Position numbers and translations under genes: made by a program | The notes under the pieces: model-generated | Seen by the model: the letters and a program-made list of their open reading frames with translations, nothing else | Told to the model about the DNA's origin: nothing | Databases searched by the model: none | Assembly: GCA_964491485.1 (NCBI GenBank) | Contig: CAZBGV010000001.1 | Span: 41,420 to 105,419 of the forward strand | Source: IDS-8 sp964491485 | Lineage (GTDB): Bacteria; Pseudomonadota; Gammaproteobacteria; Steroidobacterales; Woeseiaceae | DNA length: 64,000 bases | Reading direction: 5' to 3' | Shown here: piece by piece, positions 47,457 to 57,065 of the stretch | How the letters are laid out: each line of letters opens with the position of its first letter | How positions within the stretch are numbered: position 1 is the stretch's first letter

Positions 47457-48316
47457 GGCACGTTCTCCACGTGCACCTGGGTGAGCAGCGAGACCGTCTC
47501 GCCCTCTTCCGCGATGGCGAGCCGTGCCGACAGCAGGCCCGCCCGCTCCGCCGTGCCGGGCGTGTAGTCGAAGGCGCAGCTCGCAACCCGGTCGGCCACG
47601 ACCGCCGCGCTCGCGCCGGCCGCGAGCAGCTCCGCCCGGCTGTCGCGAGCCGCCTGGCTGGCCGCGATCGCGTAGCCGTCGTAGCGAGTGAGCGTGCCCG
47701 CGCCCGGATCGCAGAGATAAGTCACCGGGCCGTCGACGAGGAACACGCGCTGCGTGGGTGACCCGTACGCAAAGCGGAACGCCGGCGAGAGCGTGACTCG
47801 GTCCACGCCGGCCGCGCCGCCTGCCTGGATGTCGATCTGCGTGCCGGGCGGCGTGATGACGTTGACGAGCTCGTACGCGTCGGCGCCGGGCACGCCGACG
47901 TTGTAGATGGACAGGTAATAGCTCGTGCTGCTGAACGGCTTTGCGACCTGCGTGAACGCTCCCAGTACGTCGAACGAATGGTCGGGCGCGGAAAAGAGCA
48001 GCCGGGTGTCCGGGCCGCCCGGCGGCTCTGCACGATAGCGCGCACCATCCACTGTGCCGAGCAGCTCCAGAGCGACGACGCCCGCCGCTCCGGTCACGCG
48101 CACGCTGTTCGGCAGCGCGCGGTGCACGTCGCGCTCGAGGCGCGACAGGCCGCTGCTCGCTGCGTCGACGAGGTGCGCACGTCGCACCTGGTCGTCGAAG
48201 CCGCGCACCGGGCCGCTCACGAACAGCGCGACGAAGCCGGCCACGATCACGCTGATCGTGAGCGTGGTCACGAGCTCGACCAGCGTGAAGCCCCGCTGTG
48301 CAGGCCGGCAGGGCAT
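47453..48316 (-). CDS. mshO: MSHA pilin-like protein MshO
   Basis: 287 residues. Type IV prepilin N-terminus QRGFTLVELVTTLTISVIV with Glu5 of the mature protein; cut between Gly and Phe by prepilin peptidase. Then RAHLVDAASSGLSRLERDVHRALPNSVRV, typical of PilW/MshO. Two cysteines near the C-terminus (TYLCDPG, ASCAFD). One base after mshD. Confidence 0.88.
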   Translation of the reverse strand: MPCRPAQRGFTLVELVTTLTISVIVAGFVALFVSGPVRGFDDQVRRAHLVDAASSGLSRLERDVHRALPNSVRVTGAAGVVALELLGTVDGARYRAEPPGGPDTRLLFSAPDHSFDVLGAFTQVAKPFSSTSYYLSIYNVGVPGADAYELVNVITPPGTQIDIQAGGAAGVDRVTLSPAFRFAYGSPTQRVFLVDGPVTYLCDPGAGTLTRYDGYAIAASQAARDSRAELLAAGASAAVVADRVASCAFDYTPGTAERAGLLSARLAIAEEGETVSLLTQVHVENVP

Positions 48317-48317
48317 T

Positions 48318-48776
48318 TCAGAGCCTCGTACGCCATCCCGTGAGCACGAAATCGACCCACGGCGCGCGCGTGACGCGCACGTCGATGCGGACCGCGGCGG
48401 CGGCCGGCACGCCGGGCAGCGCCGCGCTCGGCGTCACGGCGACGGCGACATCGTAGCCGGACAGCGCTGCAATGGGTGTGCCGAACTGGTCGGCCGCCCC
48501 GGCATCGAACAACCCGTCGTAATCGTTTACGTCGTCGAAGTCGGCGCGCGAGGATTCACCGTCCGCGCCGTCGGGGTCGTCGAAGGGCTTGAGCGTGATC
48601 TCTTCGAGATAGGCCTCGGCGATTGCGGCCGCCTGGCTGACGATCATCGGGTCCGCGCTGTGCGCCGCGTTGTACGCCAGCACGCCCGCGACGGAAGCCA
48701 CGGCGAGCGAAATGACGACGATCGAGACGACCAGCTCGATCAGGGTGACGCCACGCTGCCGCTTCGCACGTCGCAT
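48318..48776 (-). CDS. mshD: MSHA pilin-like protein MshD
   Basis: 152 residues. Prepilin leader RRAKRQRG and helix VTLIELVVSIVVISLAVASV, followed by AAIAEAYLEEITLKPF, characteristic of MshD. Shares its start base with the mshC stop. Confidence 0.87.
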   Translation of the reverse strand: MRRAKRQRGVTLIELVVSIVVISLAVASVAGVLAYNAAHSADPMIVSQAAAIAEAYLEEITLKPFDDPDGADGESSRADFDDVNDYDGLFDAGAADQFGTPIAALSGYDVAVAVTPSAALPGVPAAAAVRIDVRVTRAPWVDFVLTGWRTRL

Positions 48777-49255
48777 CAGTCCGCCTCGACGTATCCGCTA
48801 CCCGCGTCCACGGTCAGCGAGCGGCCGCCGACGAAGATCGCCTGGTCGGCGCCGAGCCCGGTGCGGCCGAGCGCATCGAACACGATCGTGACGGCAGGTG
48901 AGGTGACGACGCCGACCGGCGCGCTGCCCGCGAGTGACGTACCGTCGGCGAGCCTGACCGGCACGGTGAATGCGCCGTCAGGGTCGCAGCGGCCGGCGAG
49001 CGGGACCTGCTGCCGCGCGTCATAGCCGGTTGGTGTGATGGCGATGCGCACCGGGCAGCCGCTCGCGACCGCCGCCTTGCGCGCGTGCGCGAGCGCCAGC
49101 GCGAGCTCGTCGTACCAGCCGCGCTCCGCAAACACCCGGCGGTCGAAGAAGCGGGGGCCCGCGATCGCGCCCAGCACGCCGAGAATGACGATCACGACGA
49201 CGAGCTCCACGAGCGTGAAGCCGTACGTCCGGAAATGGCGTCGTGTGGCGCGCAT
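48776..49255 (-). CDS. mshC: MSHA pilin-like protein MshC
   Basis: 159 residues, GspH/FimT-like. Prepilin sequence YGFTLVELVVVIVILGVLGA, then GPRFFDRRVFAERGWYDELALALAHARKAAVASGC. Start taken at 49255 (MRATRRH); the frame runs back to 49420 without need. Two cysteines (GCPVR, RCDPD) likely pair. Confidence 0.87.
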   Translation of the reverse strand: MRATRRHFRTYGFTLVELVVVIVILGVLGAIAGPRFFDRRVFAERGWYDELALALAHARKAAVASGCPVRIAITPTGYDARQQVPLAGRCDPDGAFTVPVRLADGTSLAGSAPVGVVTSPAVTIVFDALGRTGLGADQAIFVGGRSLTVDAGSGYVEAD

Positions 49256-49334
49256 ATCGAATTCGCGTGCTGAAAAGAACGAAGGCGCCGAACCGGCGCC
49301 TTCATCCGTCTTCCGGAGTCCGAAAACGCCGTGA

Positions 49335-49775
49335 TCAGCAACCGGTGGTCGTCGGAGTCGCGCTCGGATAACCGGCCCCGTCCAGGGCGTACGTGACGAG
49401 GCAATTCGCGATCGGACCATTGCCGTCCACTTTCGCGAACTGGCCCGTCGCCGCGTCGTAGGAGAAGCCGCTCAGATCGGCGATGGTCTCGTCGATGCTG
49501 TCGAGGTTCGGGTAGCCGACCGCGTTCACCGCGACACCCGCGGCAGCACCATCCATCTCGACGGGGGAAACGTTGCCATTGGCGAGCCACATGGCATGTG
49601 CCAGCGCAGCGCCCGAGCGCACACTGCCCGCGAGCGCCTCGACGGATGCGACCCGCGCCCCTGCCTGCAGCGAAATGAAACGCGGGATGGCGAAGGCTGC
49701 CAGGATGCCGAGAATGGTGATCACCACCACCAGCTCGATCAGGGTAAAGCCGCCCTGCACTTGCTTGGTCTTCAT
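49335..49775 (-). CDS. mshA: Major MSHA pilin MshA
   Basis: 146 residues, class IVa prepilin: short leader MKTKQVQGG then FTLIELVVVITILGILAAF. RFISLQAGARVASVEALAGSVRSG and the C-terminal disulfide pair (IANCLVTY ... TTTGC) fit MshA. GGAGGAA before ATG 49775 is the strongest ribosome binding site of the cluster, consistent with the most abundant product. A separate 250-base upstream region (49776-50023) should hold its own promoter; I saw no convincing sigma-54 or sigma-70 boxes. Confidence 0.9.
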   Translation of the reverse strand: MKTKQVQGGFTLIELVVVITILGILAAFAIPRFISLQAGARVASVEALAGSVRSGAALAHAMWLANGNVSPVEMDGAAAGVAVNAVGYPNLDSIDETIADLSGFSYDAATGQFAKVDGNGPIANCLVTYALDGAGYPSATPTTTGC

Positions 49776-50023
49776 CGAATGTTCCTCCGGAACGTACCGG
49801 ACCCTCGTCCGGCTCGGGAATTCGTCCGCGAAAGCGTAGTTCCGGCGGCCTCGGGAGGTCTGTGATCCAAAGCTCAGCGAGCTATCGTAAGTATGTGCGC
49901 TACCTCGCATTTTTTGAATCCGCGGCTCAAGTTTCGCCGGAGCCTTGAGAGCGGCAGCAGCCGGTTCGGCGCGAAGCCGACGGGAATGCCGATCCCGACC
50001 GCGGGAGCAGGAGCCGGTGTGTC

Positions 50024-51253
50024 TCACCGCGCGCCGCCGGCGATCGCCGCCATGTCCCACAGCGGCAGGAACACGCCCAGCGCCAAAATCGTCACCATGA
50101 CGCCGACCGCGACGATCAGGATCGGCTCGAGCGCGGCGCTCATGTTGTCGAGATCGTAATCGACCTCGCGCTCGTAGAACTCCGCCACTTCCGATAGCAT
50201 CGCGTTCAGCTCGCCCGTCTCCTCGCCGACCGACATCATCTGCAGCACGAGCGGCGTGAACAGCCCGGCGGTCTGCGCCGTCTGGCTCAGGCCGTGACCG
50301 CGCTCCATGCCCTCGCGCAGGGCGAGCAGGCGCGCCGTGACGTACTCGTTGCCGGTCGCGCGCGCGATGATGCCCACGGCCTGCACCATCGGCACGCCCG
50401 ACTCCAGCGCGAGCGCGAGCGAACGGCAGACACGCGCCAGCGTCGCTTTCAGGATCACGGGACCGAGTACGGGGACGCGCAGGCGGAAGCGATCCCAGCG
50501 GTAGCGTCCGTCCGCGGTCCCGACGTACATGCGAAAACCCAGCCCCGCGGCGGCCACCGCCGCCGCAACGAGGTACCAGTACGACGATGCGAAACTGGCG
50601 AAAGCGAGGATGGCCCGCGTCGCCCACGGCAAGTCGTCTCCCAGGACGGCGAACACCGGCGCGAAGCGCGGCAGCACCCAGGTGGTGATGACGCCGATCG
50701 CAATGAAGATCGCGACCACGACGATCGCGGGATAGCGCAGGCTGCTTTTCAGCCGGTCGAGCAGCCGCTTCTCGCTGCCGAGGTAATCGACCATCCGCGC
50801 GAAGGCGGTCGGCAACGTGCCCGAGCTCTCGCCGACGCCGATGACGCTGACGTAGAACTTCGAAAATACCTCCGGATGCCTGCCGAGCGAGGTCGCGAGG
50901 TCGCGGCCTCCCTGCAGGCTCGCGACGACGGCCTCGAGTGCCTGACGGAGCATCGCATTCGCCGTGGTTTGTGCGAGGTTGCGGATGCCCTGCAGCAACG
51001 GCAGGCCGGCTTTCGTGACCGTGTGCATCTGCCGCGAGAACATGATGAGGTCGACGAGCCGCGGCCGGCCGCCGCCGAGGCGGCGGCGCAACCTGGCCAG
51101 CGGCTCTCCGGACCGCCTCGCCGCGGCGATCTCGATGGGCGTGATGCCGTTGGTGGCCAGGCGATCGGCGAGCGCAGCAGCCGATTCCGCCTCGAGCGTG
51201 CCCGCCACGGGTTCACCGCGCCCCGTGCGCCCCCGGTACTGGTAGAGCGCCAT
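50024..51253 (-). CDS. mshG: MSHA inner-membrane platform protein MshG
   Basis: 409 residues, GspF/PilC family: two repeats each with a GESSG/GEETG-type motif (VSVIGVGESSGTLPTAF and MSVGEETGELNAML) and three membrane segments. Starts MALYQYRGRTGRGE. Anchors the pilus assembly ATPase. Shares its first base with the mshE stop. Confidence 0.92.
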   Translation of the reverse strand: MALYQYRGRTGRGEPVAGTLEAESAAALADRLATNGITPIEIAAARRSGEPLARLRRRLGGGRPRLVDLIMFSRQMHTVTKAGLPLLQGIRNLAQTTANAMLRQALEAVVASLQGGRDLATSLGRHPEVFSKFYVSVIGVGESSGTLPTAFARMVDYLGSEKRLLDRLKSSLRYPAIVVVAIFIAIGVITTWVLPRFAPVFAVLGDDLPWATRAILAFASFASSYWYLVAAAVAAAGLGFRMYVGTADGRYRWDRFRLRVPVLGPVILKATLARVCRSLALALESGVPMVQAVGIIARATGNEYVTARLLALREGMERGHGLSQTAQTAGLFTPLVLQMMSVGEETGELNAMLSEVAEFYEREVDYDLDNMSAALEPILIVAVGVMVTILALGVFLPLWDMAAIAGGAR

Positions 51254-52795
51254 CAGAGCAGCCGGAACGTGCCGGTTGCCGCGAAATCGTCGTCAGCCGG
51301 CGGGTCGGCCGGTCCCTCGGCGGCGGCTTCCTCGATGCCCGCCGTCACCCGCATGACTTCCGCCACCGACGTCACGCCGGCAGCCGCGTAACCGAGCGCG
51401 GCCCGGGTCAGGGTGACGAAGCCGGGCCGCCGCGCCGCGCACCGCGCAAAACGGCCCACGTCCTCGCGGCGGATCGCCTCGGCCATCGGCGCGTCGATCT
51501 CCAGCAGCTCGTACACGCCGATGCGCCCGCGGAAGCCGGTCATGTTGCAGTAGGTGCAGCCCTCGCCTTCCTTGAAGGCCGCCTTGCGGAGGCTTTCGAT
51601 GGACAGGTGGCGCGAAAGCCAGCTTCGCTGCTGGACGGTCGGCTCGGCCGGCCGCGCGCAACTGTCACAAACGCGGCGCACGAGCCGTTGTGCCAGCACG
51701 CCCTGCAGCGCGGAGGCGACGAGATACCCGCGCGCGCCCATGTCGAGCAGCCGGTTCACGGTGGCGATCGCGTTGATCGTGTGCAGCGTCGAGAACACGA
51801 GATGGCCCGTCATCGCGGCGCGCAGCCCCATCTCGACCGTCTCGCGGTCGCGCATCTCGCCAACCAGCACGATGTCCGGGTCCTGGCGCAAGGCGTTGCG
51901 CAGCACGGTCGCAAAGTCGAGGCCGATGCGCGCGTTGATCTGCACCTGGTTCACGCGTGCCAGCCGGTACTCGATCGGATCCTCGGCGGTGATGATCTTC
52001 GTCGACGCCGCGTTCACGCGCGAGAGCGCGGCGTAGAGGGTCGTCGTCTTGCCGCTGCCGGTCGGTCCGGTGACCAAAACGAGACCGGCGCTGCGCTCGA
52101 TCAGCGCGTTGAAGCGCGCGATCATTTCCTCCGGCATGCCGAGCGCGTCGAAANNNNNNNNNNNNNNNNNNNNNNNNNNNNNNNNNNNNNNNNNNNNNNN
52201 NNNNNNNNNNNNNNNNNNNNNNNNNNNNNNNNNNNNNNNNNNNNNNNNNNNNNTTGATGACGGGCGCGTCCGGCGAGCCCTCTTCCGCCGACAGCGCGCC
52301 GAGATCGACCTCGCCGCCGAGCTCCGAATCGAGCTCCTCGGCGAGCGAGACGATCTCGCCGGTGTGGCGGTACACGAGATCGATCGTGCGCAGGAGCGCG
52401 TCTTCCTTGACCAGCGCGAGGCGCACCTGCCGGCCGAGCAGGCGCGTCAGCTCGTCGATGGCGAAGAGATCGGTCGGATCGGCCATGCCGACGAGCGGGC
52501 CGCGCGCGTCGTCCTTCAGCACGAGCGCCCGGTAGCGGCGAGCCTGCGCCTCCGGCAGCAGCTGCACGGCGCGCGGCTCGAGCGTCAGGTGCGCGAGATC
52601 GACATAAGGAATGCCGAGGTAATCCGAGAGGCAGCGGTGCAGCTCGCTTTCCTCTATCGCACCGATGTCGATCAGCACCCTGCCGAGCTTGCGGCCGCTG
52701 TTGCGCTGCGCCTCCAGCGCCTGGTTCAGCTGCTCTTCGGAGATCAGCTGCTTCTCGAGCAGCAGCTCACCCAGCCTGACGCGCTTCCTGGCCAT
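51253..52795 (-). CDS. mshE: MSHA pilus assembly ATPase MshE, interrupted by a gap
   Basis: GspE/PilB family. N-terminal part (52795-52254): MshEN domain RVRLGELLLEKQLISEEQL...LGIPYVDL, known elsewhere to bind cyclic di-GMP. C-terminal part (52153-51253): Walker A GPTGSGKTTTLY, Walker B PDIVLVGEMRD, STLHTINA, and a zinc-finger pair (RVCDSCARP ... GCTYCNMTG). The gap at 52154-52253 separates them and shifts the frame. Compared with known MshE, about 110 residues (~330 bases) are missing, so the 100 N are nominal. Not evidence of a broken gene. Confidence 0.9.
52154..52253. other. Assembly gap (100 N) inside mshE
   Basis: Exactly 100 N. Missing coding sequence estimated at ~330 bases from the family layout. 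No shared flanks. Confidence 0.9.
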
Positions 52796-52814
52796 ACGAC
52801 CGTCCGCGCCGCGC

Positions 52815-54524
52815 TCAGCGGCCCGGCGCGCCCCCCATCGCCCCGAGCCGCGTGGCGACCGGGCGAATGATTTTCGGCCAGTCGTCGTCGCCGTCGACCA
52901 CGATCGGGCGCAGCAGGATGACCAGCTCGGTCTTCTGCTGCACGGTGCGGGTGCTGCGGAACAGGTTGCCGAGCACCGGGATGTCGCCCAGCACCGGCGT
53001 GGAGAAATCGAGCTCGCGCGACGAGTTCCGCATCAGTCCGCCAATGGCTATGATCTGGCCGCTCTTCGCCTTCACGATGCTGTCCGCCTCGCGGATCTCG
53101 CTGAACGCGAGCGGCAGCTGATCGCGCTCGCCGGAGATCGTGAGCTCCTTCGTCTGGTCAGTGACCTCGCTGACCGTCGGGTGGATGTGCAGGATCACCT
53201 CCCCCGCCGCGCTGATCTGCGGCGTGACATCGAGCGCGATCCCGGAGAAGAACGGGGTCAGCGTCACGTCGCGGCTCGTCGTCGCCGCAGTGCCCGTGAT
53301 CGTGTTGCTGCTCACGTCGGTGACGAAGAACTCGTCCGTGCCGGCCTTGATCACCGCTTTCTGGTTGTTCAGGGTGGCGACGCGCGGGCTCGAAAGGACG
53401 CGCAGGTCGCCCTGGGTCTTCAGGAGCTCGATGAACGCGTTGAAATCGCCGACGTCGAGCGCGAGAGCGAACGCCCCGCCGACCATCTCGCTGGGGAACG
53501 AGCGTACGACGTTTCCCGGCCCGATGGTGAGCGGATCGCCGCCCCGCGGCAGCGGCTCGCCGATCTGCGTGCCGCCCGAAAGCTGCGCGCCGCCCAGCGT
53601 GTGCCCGTCCGAGGTCACGCCGACGGCCGCCCAGTTGACGCCGGCCTGGAAGGCGTCGTCGAGAGTGACCTCGACGATCTTCGCCTCGAGCACGACCTGG
53701 CGCTGTGCAGCGTCGCGGATGTGGTCCAGGTATTCCGCCACCGCGCGCAGCTCGTCGGGCATGCCGCGCGCGAACACGATGCCCGACTGCGGATTCACCA
53801 CCACCCGGCGGCCTTCGCCGGAGCCGAGAATCAGGCCGAGAGTGCTTTGGAGCTCGGCCCAGAAATCCGCCCGGCTCACGGTGTTGATCACCGAGCCGGT
53901 CGTGCGCCGGTTTTCGCTCCGGTCTTGCCCGTCGCTGGAAAAGAACCCGGGCACCATGCCACCGTTCTCGTCGTCGTCGCGGCCGTTCGATGCCTGGCTG
54001 ACCTGGCCGGAGCTCACGAGCGTCCGGGAGAGACCGCCGCGCACGAGATTGAGGTAGTCGAGCTCGAACACGCGGGTCTGCAGCGTTGCCGGCAGGATCA
54101 GGTAGCCGGCGCCGGTCCGCCGGTACGCGTAGCCGTACACGTCCCGCGCGGTCTCCAACACTTCACCCAGCGTCACGTTCTTCAGGTTCAGCGACACGCG
54201 GCCGGTCACGTCCGGATGCACGGTCAGGTTGACGTCCGTGCCTTCCACGAGGCTGCGGAAGAAATCGGCCGCTTCCGCGTCCTGCACCTCGATATCGAAG
54301 CGCTCCTCCGGCAGCGGCACCTCCGCGGGTGCGGGCCGCGGCGGCACGGCAAAGTCGCGCATGATCTCGGCCGGCTCGCTCACGGCCTCCTGCAGGGATT
54401 GATCGATCGCATCCTGCGGACGCAGGCCGCGCTCGCTGGCACATCCCGCCGCACCGGCGATGACGACGAGCAGCGCGAAGGCACCCGCACGCGTGCCGTG
54501 GAGGGAGCTCTGTCTTGATTCCAT
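52815..54524 (-). CDS. mshL: MSHA outer-membrane secretin MshL
   Basis: 569 residues. Lipoprotein signal (FALLVVIAGAAGC), secretin N-domain (FDIEVQDAEAADFFRSLVEGTDVNL) and the secretin core from ~270 (QVVLEAKIVEVTLDDAFQAG, LSSPRVATLNNQKAVIKAG, SGQIIAIGGLM, TELVILLRPIVV). ATG 54524 overlaps the mshK stop (TGATG). Forms the outer-membrane pore for the pilus. Confidence 0.92.
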   Translation of the reverse strand: MESRQSSLHGTRAGAFALLVVIAGAAGCASERGLRPQDAIDQSLQEAVSEPAEIMRDFAVPPRPAPAEVPLPEERFDIEVQDAEAADFFRSLVEGTDVNLTVHPDVTGRVSLNLKNVTLGEVLETARDVYGYAYRRTGAGYLILPATLQTRVFELDYLNLVRGGLSRTLVSSGQVSQASNGRDDDENGGMVPGFFSSDGQDRSENRRTTGSVINTVSRADFWAELQSTLGLILGSGEGRRVVVNPQSGIVFARGMPDELRAVAEYLDHIRDAAQRQVVLEAKIVEVTLDDAFQAGVNWAAVGVTSDGHTLGGAQLSGGTQIGEPLPRGGDPLTIGPGNVVRSFPSEMVGGAFALALDVGDFNAFIELLKTQGDLRVLSSPRVATLNNQKAVIKAGTDEFFVTDVSSNTITGTAATTSRDVTLTPFFSGIALDVTPQISAAGEVILHIHPTVSEVTDQTKELTISGERDQLPLAFSEIREADSIVKAKSGQIIAIGGLMRNSSRELDFSTPVLGDIPVLGNLFRSTRTVQQKTELVILLRPIVVDGDDDWPKIIRPVATRLGAMGGAPGR

Positions 54525-54877
54525 CACGGGGCGCCCCCCTTATCGTTGGCGTCGCGCAGCGCATCGTCACCGAAAGCAACGATGAGTTCCTTGCCGCCGA
54601 CCCGCAGGTGGACGCGCTCGCGTTCGATCGCGAGCACCTCGGCGCCCGCCACGCGGTCGCCCACGCGGCAGACGCGCCCGTTGATCACCGCGACGCGGCG
54701 CTGCGGGGAAATGAGCACCGAGCTCAGGCGATAGCGCACGGGCTCGGAAGCGCCTGCCGCCGCGGCGGGCGGCGAGTACGGGCGCATCGGGTCGCGATAG
54801 AGGTTGTCGGCCCGGGCGATGAGCGCGGCGGCGAGCAAGCCTGCCGTCAGCGCGAACCTGCGGAAGACGTCAGACAC
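54524..54877 (-). CDS. mshK: MSHA biogenesis protein MshK
   Basis: 117 residues, signal sequence (LTAGLLAAALIARA), then DNLYRDPMRPYSPP and VLISPQRRVAVINGRVCRVGDRV, the PilP/MshK-like periplasmic segment that links the inner-membrane complex to the secretin. Overlaps mshJ by eight bases. Confidence 0.85.
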   Translation of the reverse strand: MSDVFRRFALTAGLLAAALIARADNLYRDPMRPYSPPAAAAGASEPVRYRLSSVLISPQRRVAVINGRVCRVGDRVAGAEVLAIERERVHLRVGGKELIVAFGDDALRDANDKGGAP

Positions 54878-55529
54878 CGATCCAGTCCTCGTCCAGGCTC
54901 AGCGTGTGCAGCTCGATCAGGATGCGATTCATCGGGTACTCGTCGCTCTCGAGCTCGAGGCGCGCCCAGTAGAGCTGCCACGGCAGGGCTTCGACCGACC
55001 GCAGGTATGTCATGCAGTCGAGATACGAGCCTTCCATGACCAGCACGAGGCCGTGGCGATACAGCTGCGGCTCGCCGGACTCGGCAGCCCCGCCTTCGCT
55101 CGTGGCGAGCGCCTCGACCGGCAGGCTGCTCATGCTGACGAGCCGCAGGCCCTTCTGCCGCCGGATCAGGTCCTCGAGCACCGCGCGCATCTGCCGCGGG
55201 TCCACGAGGTCGCTCGTGAAAACGTGAATGGATTCCGCGGTCTGGTCGACGCTGCGCCGCAGAAGCTCCAGGCGCCGCAGCTTGCCGGGCACGCCGTCGC
55301 TGACCGCGCCGGCGGCCGCCGCGAGCGAATCGTTGAGCTGCCCGATGTCGCGGCGCAACGTCTCGATGCGCGCCGCGGCGGTCTCCCCGCGTGCGGTGAC
55401 CGGTCCTTCGAGCAACGCTTCCCAGAGCGCCAGCAGCACGGCCACGGCGGCCGCGAACAGGAGCAGGCGCTCACGCAGCGTCAGCGCGTCGATCTTGCCG
55501 AGCAGCATCTGCACGCGCGCGCCGGTCAT
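54870..55529 (-). CDS. mshJ: MSHA biogenesis protein MshJ
   Basis: 219 residues, PilO-like: one membrane helix (LLLFAAAVAVLLALWEALL), a coiled coil, then a periplasmic ferredoxin-like domain (YRHGLVLVMEGSYLDCMTYL, LPWQLYWARLELESDEYPMN). Start at 55529 overlaps the preceding gene by ATGA. Confidence 0.87.
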   Translation of the reverse strand: MTGARVQMLLGKIDALTLRERLLLFAAAVAVLLALWEALLEGPVTARGETAAARIETLRRDIGQLNDSLAAAAGAVSDGVPGKLRRLELLRRSVDQTAESIHVFTSDLVDPRQMRAVLEDLIRRQKGLRLVSMSSLPVEALATSEGGAAESGEPQLYRHGLVLVMEGSYLDCMTYLRSVEALPWQLYWARLELESDEYPMNRILIELHTLSLDEDWIGV

Positions 55530-56140
55530 CGGCCGGCCTCCGCGAAAGCCCCGTCGAGCTCCTGGCTCGAAACGCGGAAGGACACCGCCCGCTCGCCCTC
55601 GGCCCGCTCGATGGTGAGCAGGCCGAAGCGCTGGCCGCTCAGCGCGGGCTCGGTGCCGAGACGCTGCAGCCAGGAGGGGATCAGCTCGGGGCGGACGCTC
55701 ACGCCGGCAAGCTCCATGCGCGCGGCACCGCCCTTGATGGCCATCCGCGTCAGCCACAGCCCGTCCGTGTGCTGGCGCGCCAGCGCCTCGAGCTGCCCGG
55801 AAAAGCCCGCGGTGCTGCCGAGCGGCTGGTTCTTCAGGATGTCCACCAGCTTCTGCTGGCGGGCGAGCTGGTGGGCCAGGCGCTCGAGCTCCTCATCGAG
55901 CTCGCGCTGCCCGTCGATGCTCGCGGGATCCAGCCGCGCGATCTGCGCGGCGAACGCCTTCTCGCGCCCTTCGAGCTGCACGACCTGCGCCTCGAGCTCC
56001 GCCATCTTGCGATAACCCCAGGCGGAGGCAAGCAGGAGGAGCACGGCGACCGCACCGGCCGCACCGAGCAGGGTGCGCGCGCCGAAGATCCGCCGCTTAC
56101 GCCGGAACAACGGCTGGTACAGGTTGATCTGCTGGTGCAT
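55526..56140 (-). CDS. MSHA biogenesis protein MshI2 (PilN-like)
   Basis: 204 residues. QQINLYQPLFRRKRRIFGA at the N-terminus is the PilN/MshI2 cytoplasmic tail that binds the PilM-like partner; then one membrane helix (LLGAAGAVAVLLLLASAWGY), a coiled coil (MAELEAQVVQLEGREKAF to ERLAHQLARQQKLVDIL) and a small periplasmic domain. Start at 56140; the frame runs further without need. Confidence 0.87.
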   Translation of the reverse strand: MHQQINLYQPLFRRKRRIFGARTLLGAAGAVAVLLLLASAWGYRKMAELEAQVVQLEGREKAFAAQIARLDPASIDGQRELDEELERLAHQLARQQKLVDILKNQPLGSTAGFSGQLEALARQHTDGLWLTRMAIKGGAARMELAGVSVRPELIPSWLQRLGTEPALSGQRFGLLTIERAEGERAVSFRVSSQELDGAFAEAGR

Positions 56141-56148
56141 GGCGGCGC

Positions 56149-57065
56149 TCAATGAGCGGCGCTTCCGCGCCGGAGAGCGGCTCCGATCGCCGGCAAACAG
56201 CGCTGCACGACGTCCGCCGCCGGCTCGCACTCGACATCGAGCACGTCGGCGAGTGAGAAATCCTCGACGGCGATCGACAGCTCTTCCGCCAGTGCCGCGC
56301 GATCGGGGGGCGACACGCCAACCGTGTGCAGCCGCGGCACCGGGGTCTGCGCGTAATGACTTTCGAGGTAATCGAGCGAGCGCCGCACTTCCAGCGACAA
56401 CGTCGCGACGAGCTCCGACGGCAGGTCGTCGACGCCGCGCAGCGACGTCGTCCCGATCTCGATGCGGCGCGTCAGGTACATGACGCCGGCGCGCGCGAGA
56501 ACCAGGATGCCGTGATCGCCCGCGAGATACAGCAATGCCACGCCTTCGCGATCCTGCTCCAGGCTGGCGGCGACGTTGCGCAGGCAGAGCTCCGGTATGT
56601 CCACGGCCTCGAGCGCGATGCCGGCGTCCTCCAGCGATTCGATCTGCAGGCGCACGAGCTCCGCCCGCGCCGCCACCGCGTACACGGGCCGGGTGTGGCC
56701 GCCGCGTGCGGGCGCGGGCATGTCGAATACGTCGATCACGGCGTCATCGACGTGGAAGTCGATCAGGTCCTTGATGCGCCAGCGCAGCGCGGAGCGGAGC
56801 TCTTCTTTCGGCACCTCGGGCGCTTCGACGAGCAGCAGGCGATAGCCCCCGGCGCCATCACGGCGACCGCGCCGGAACGTGTCCAGGCCCCGCGGCCGAT
56901 GCAACGTTGCAGCGGGCGCTTGTCGTCGATCGCCTCCCACGTACAGTGCGTGAGCTTCGGCCGCGCTCCCGCATGCTGCACACACGCGAGCGCCACTCCT
57001 CCGTCGTAGACGGCGAGCCCCGTCCGGCCCGAGCCGTGCCTGTGACGTCCGAGTTGCCCGAGCAC
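56149..57065 (-). CDS. mshI: MSHA biogenesis protein MshI (PilM-like), frameshifted
   Basis: Cytoplasmic actin-like protein of the pilus inner-membrane complex. The N-terminal frame (GTG 57065, AGAGGA upstream) reads RTGLAVYDGGVALACVQHAG...SGAVAVMAPG. Similarity then continues one frame over as YRLLLVEAPEVPKEELRSAL, RWRIKDLIDFHVDDAVIDVF to the end. The switch is at the run of five C (plus strand 56846-56850); adding one base would give the expected APGDYRLLLVE. Either a recent frameshift or a consensus error. All other pilus genes downstream are intact apart from the gaps. Confidence 0.78.
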
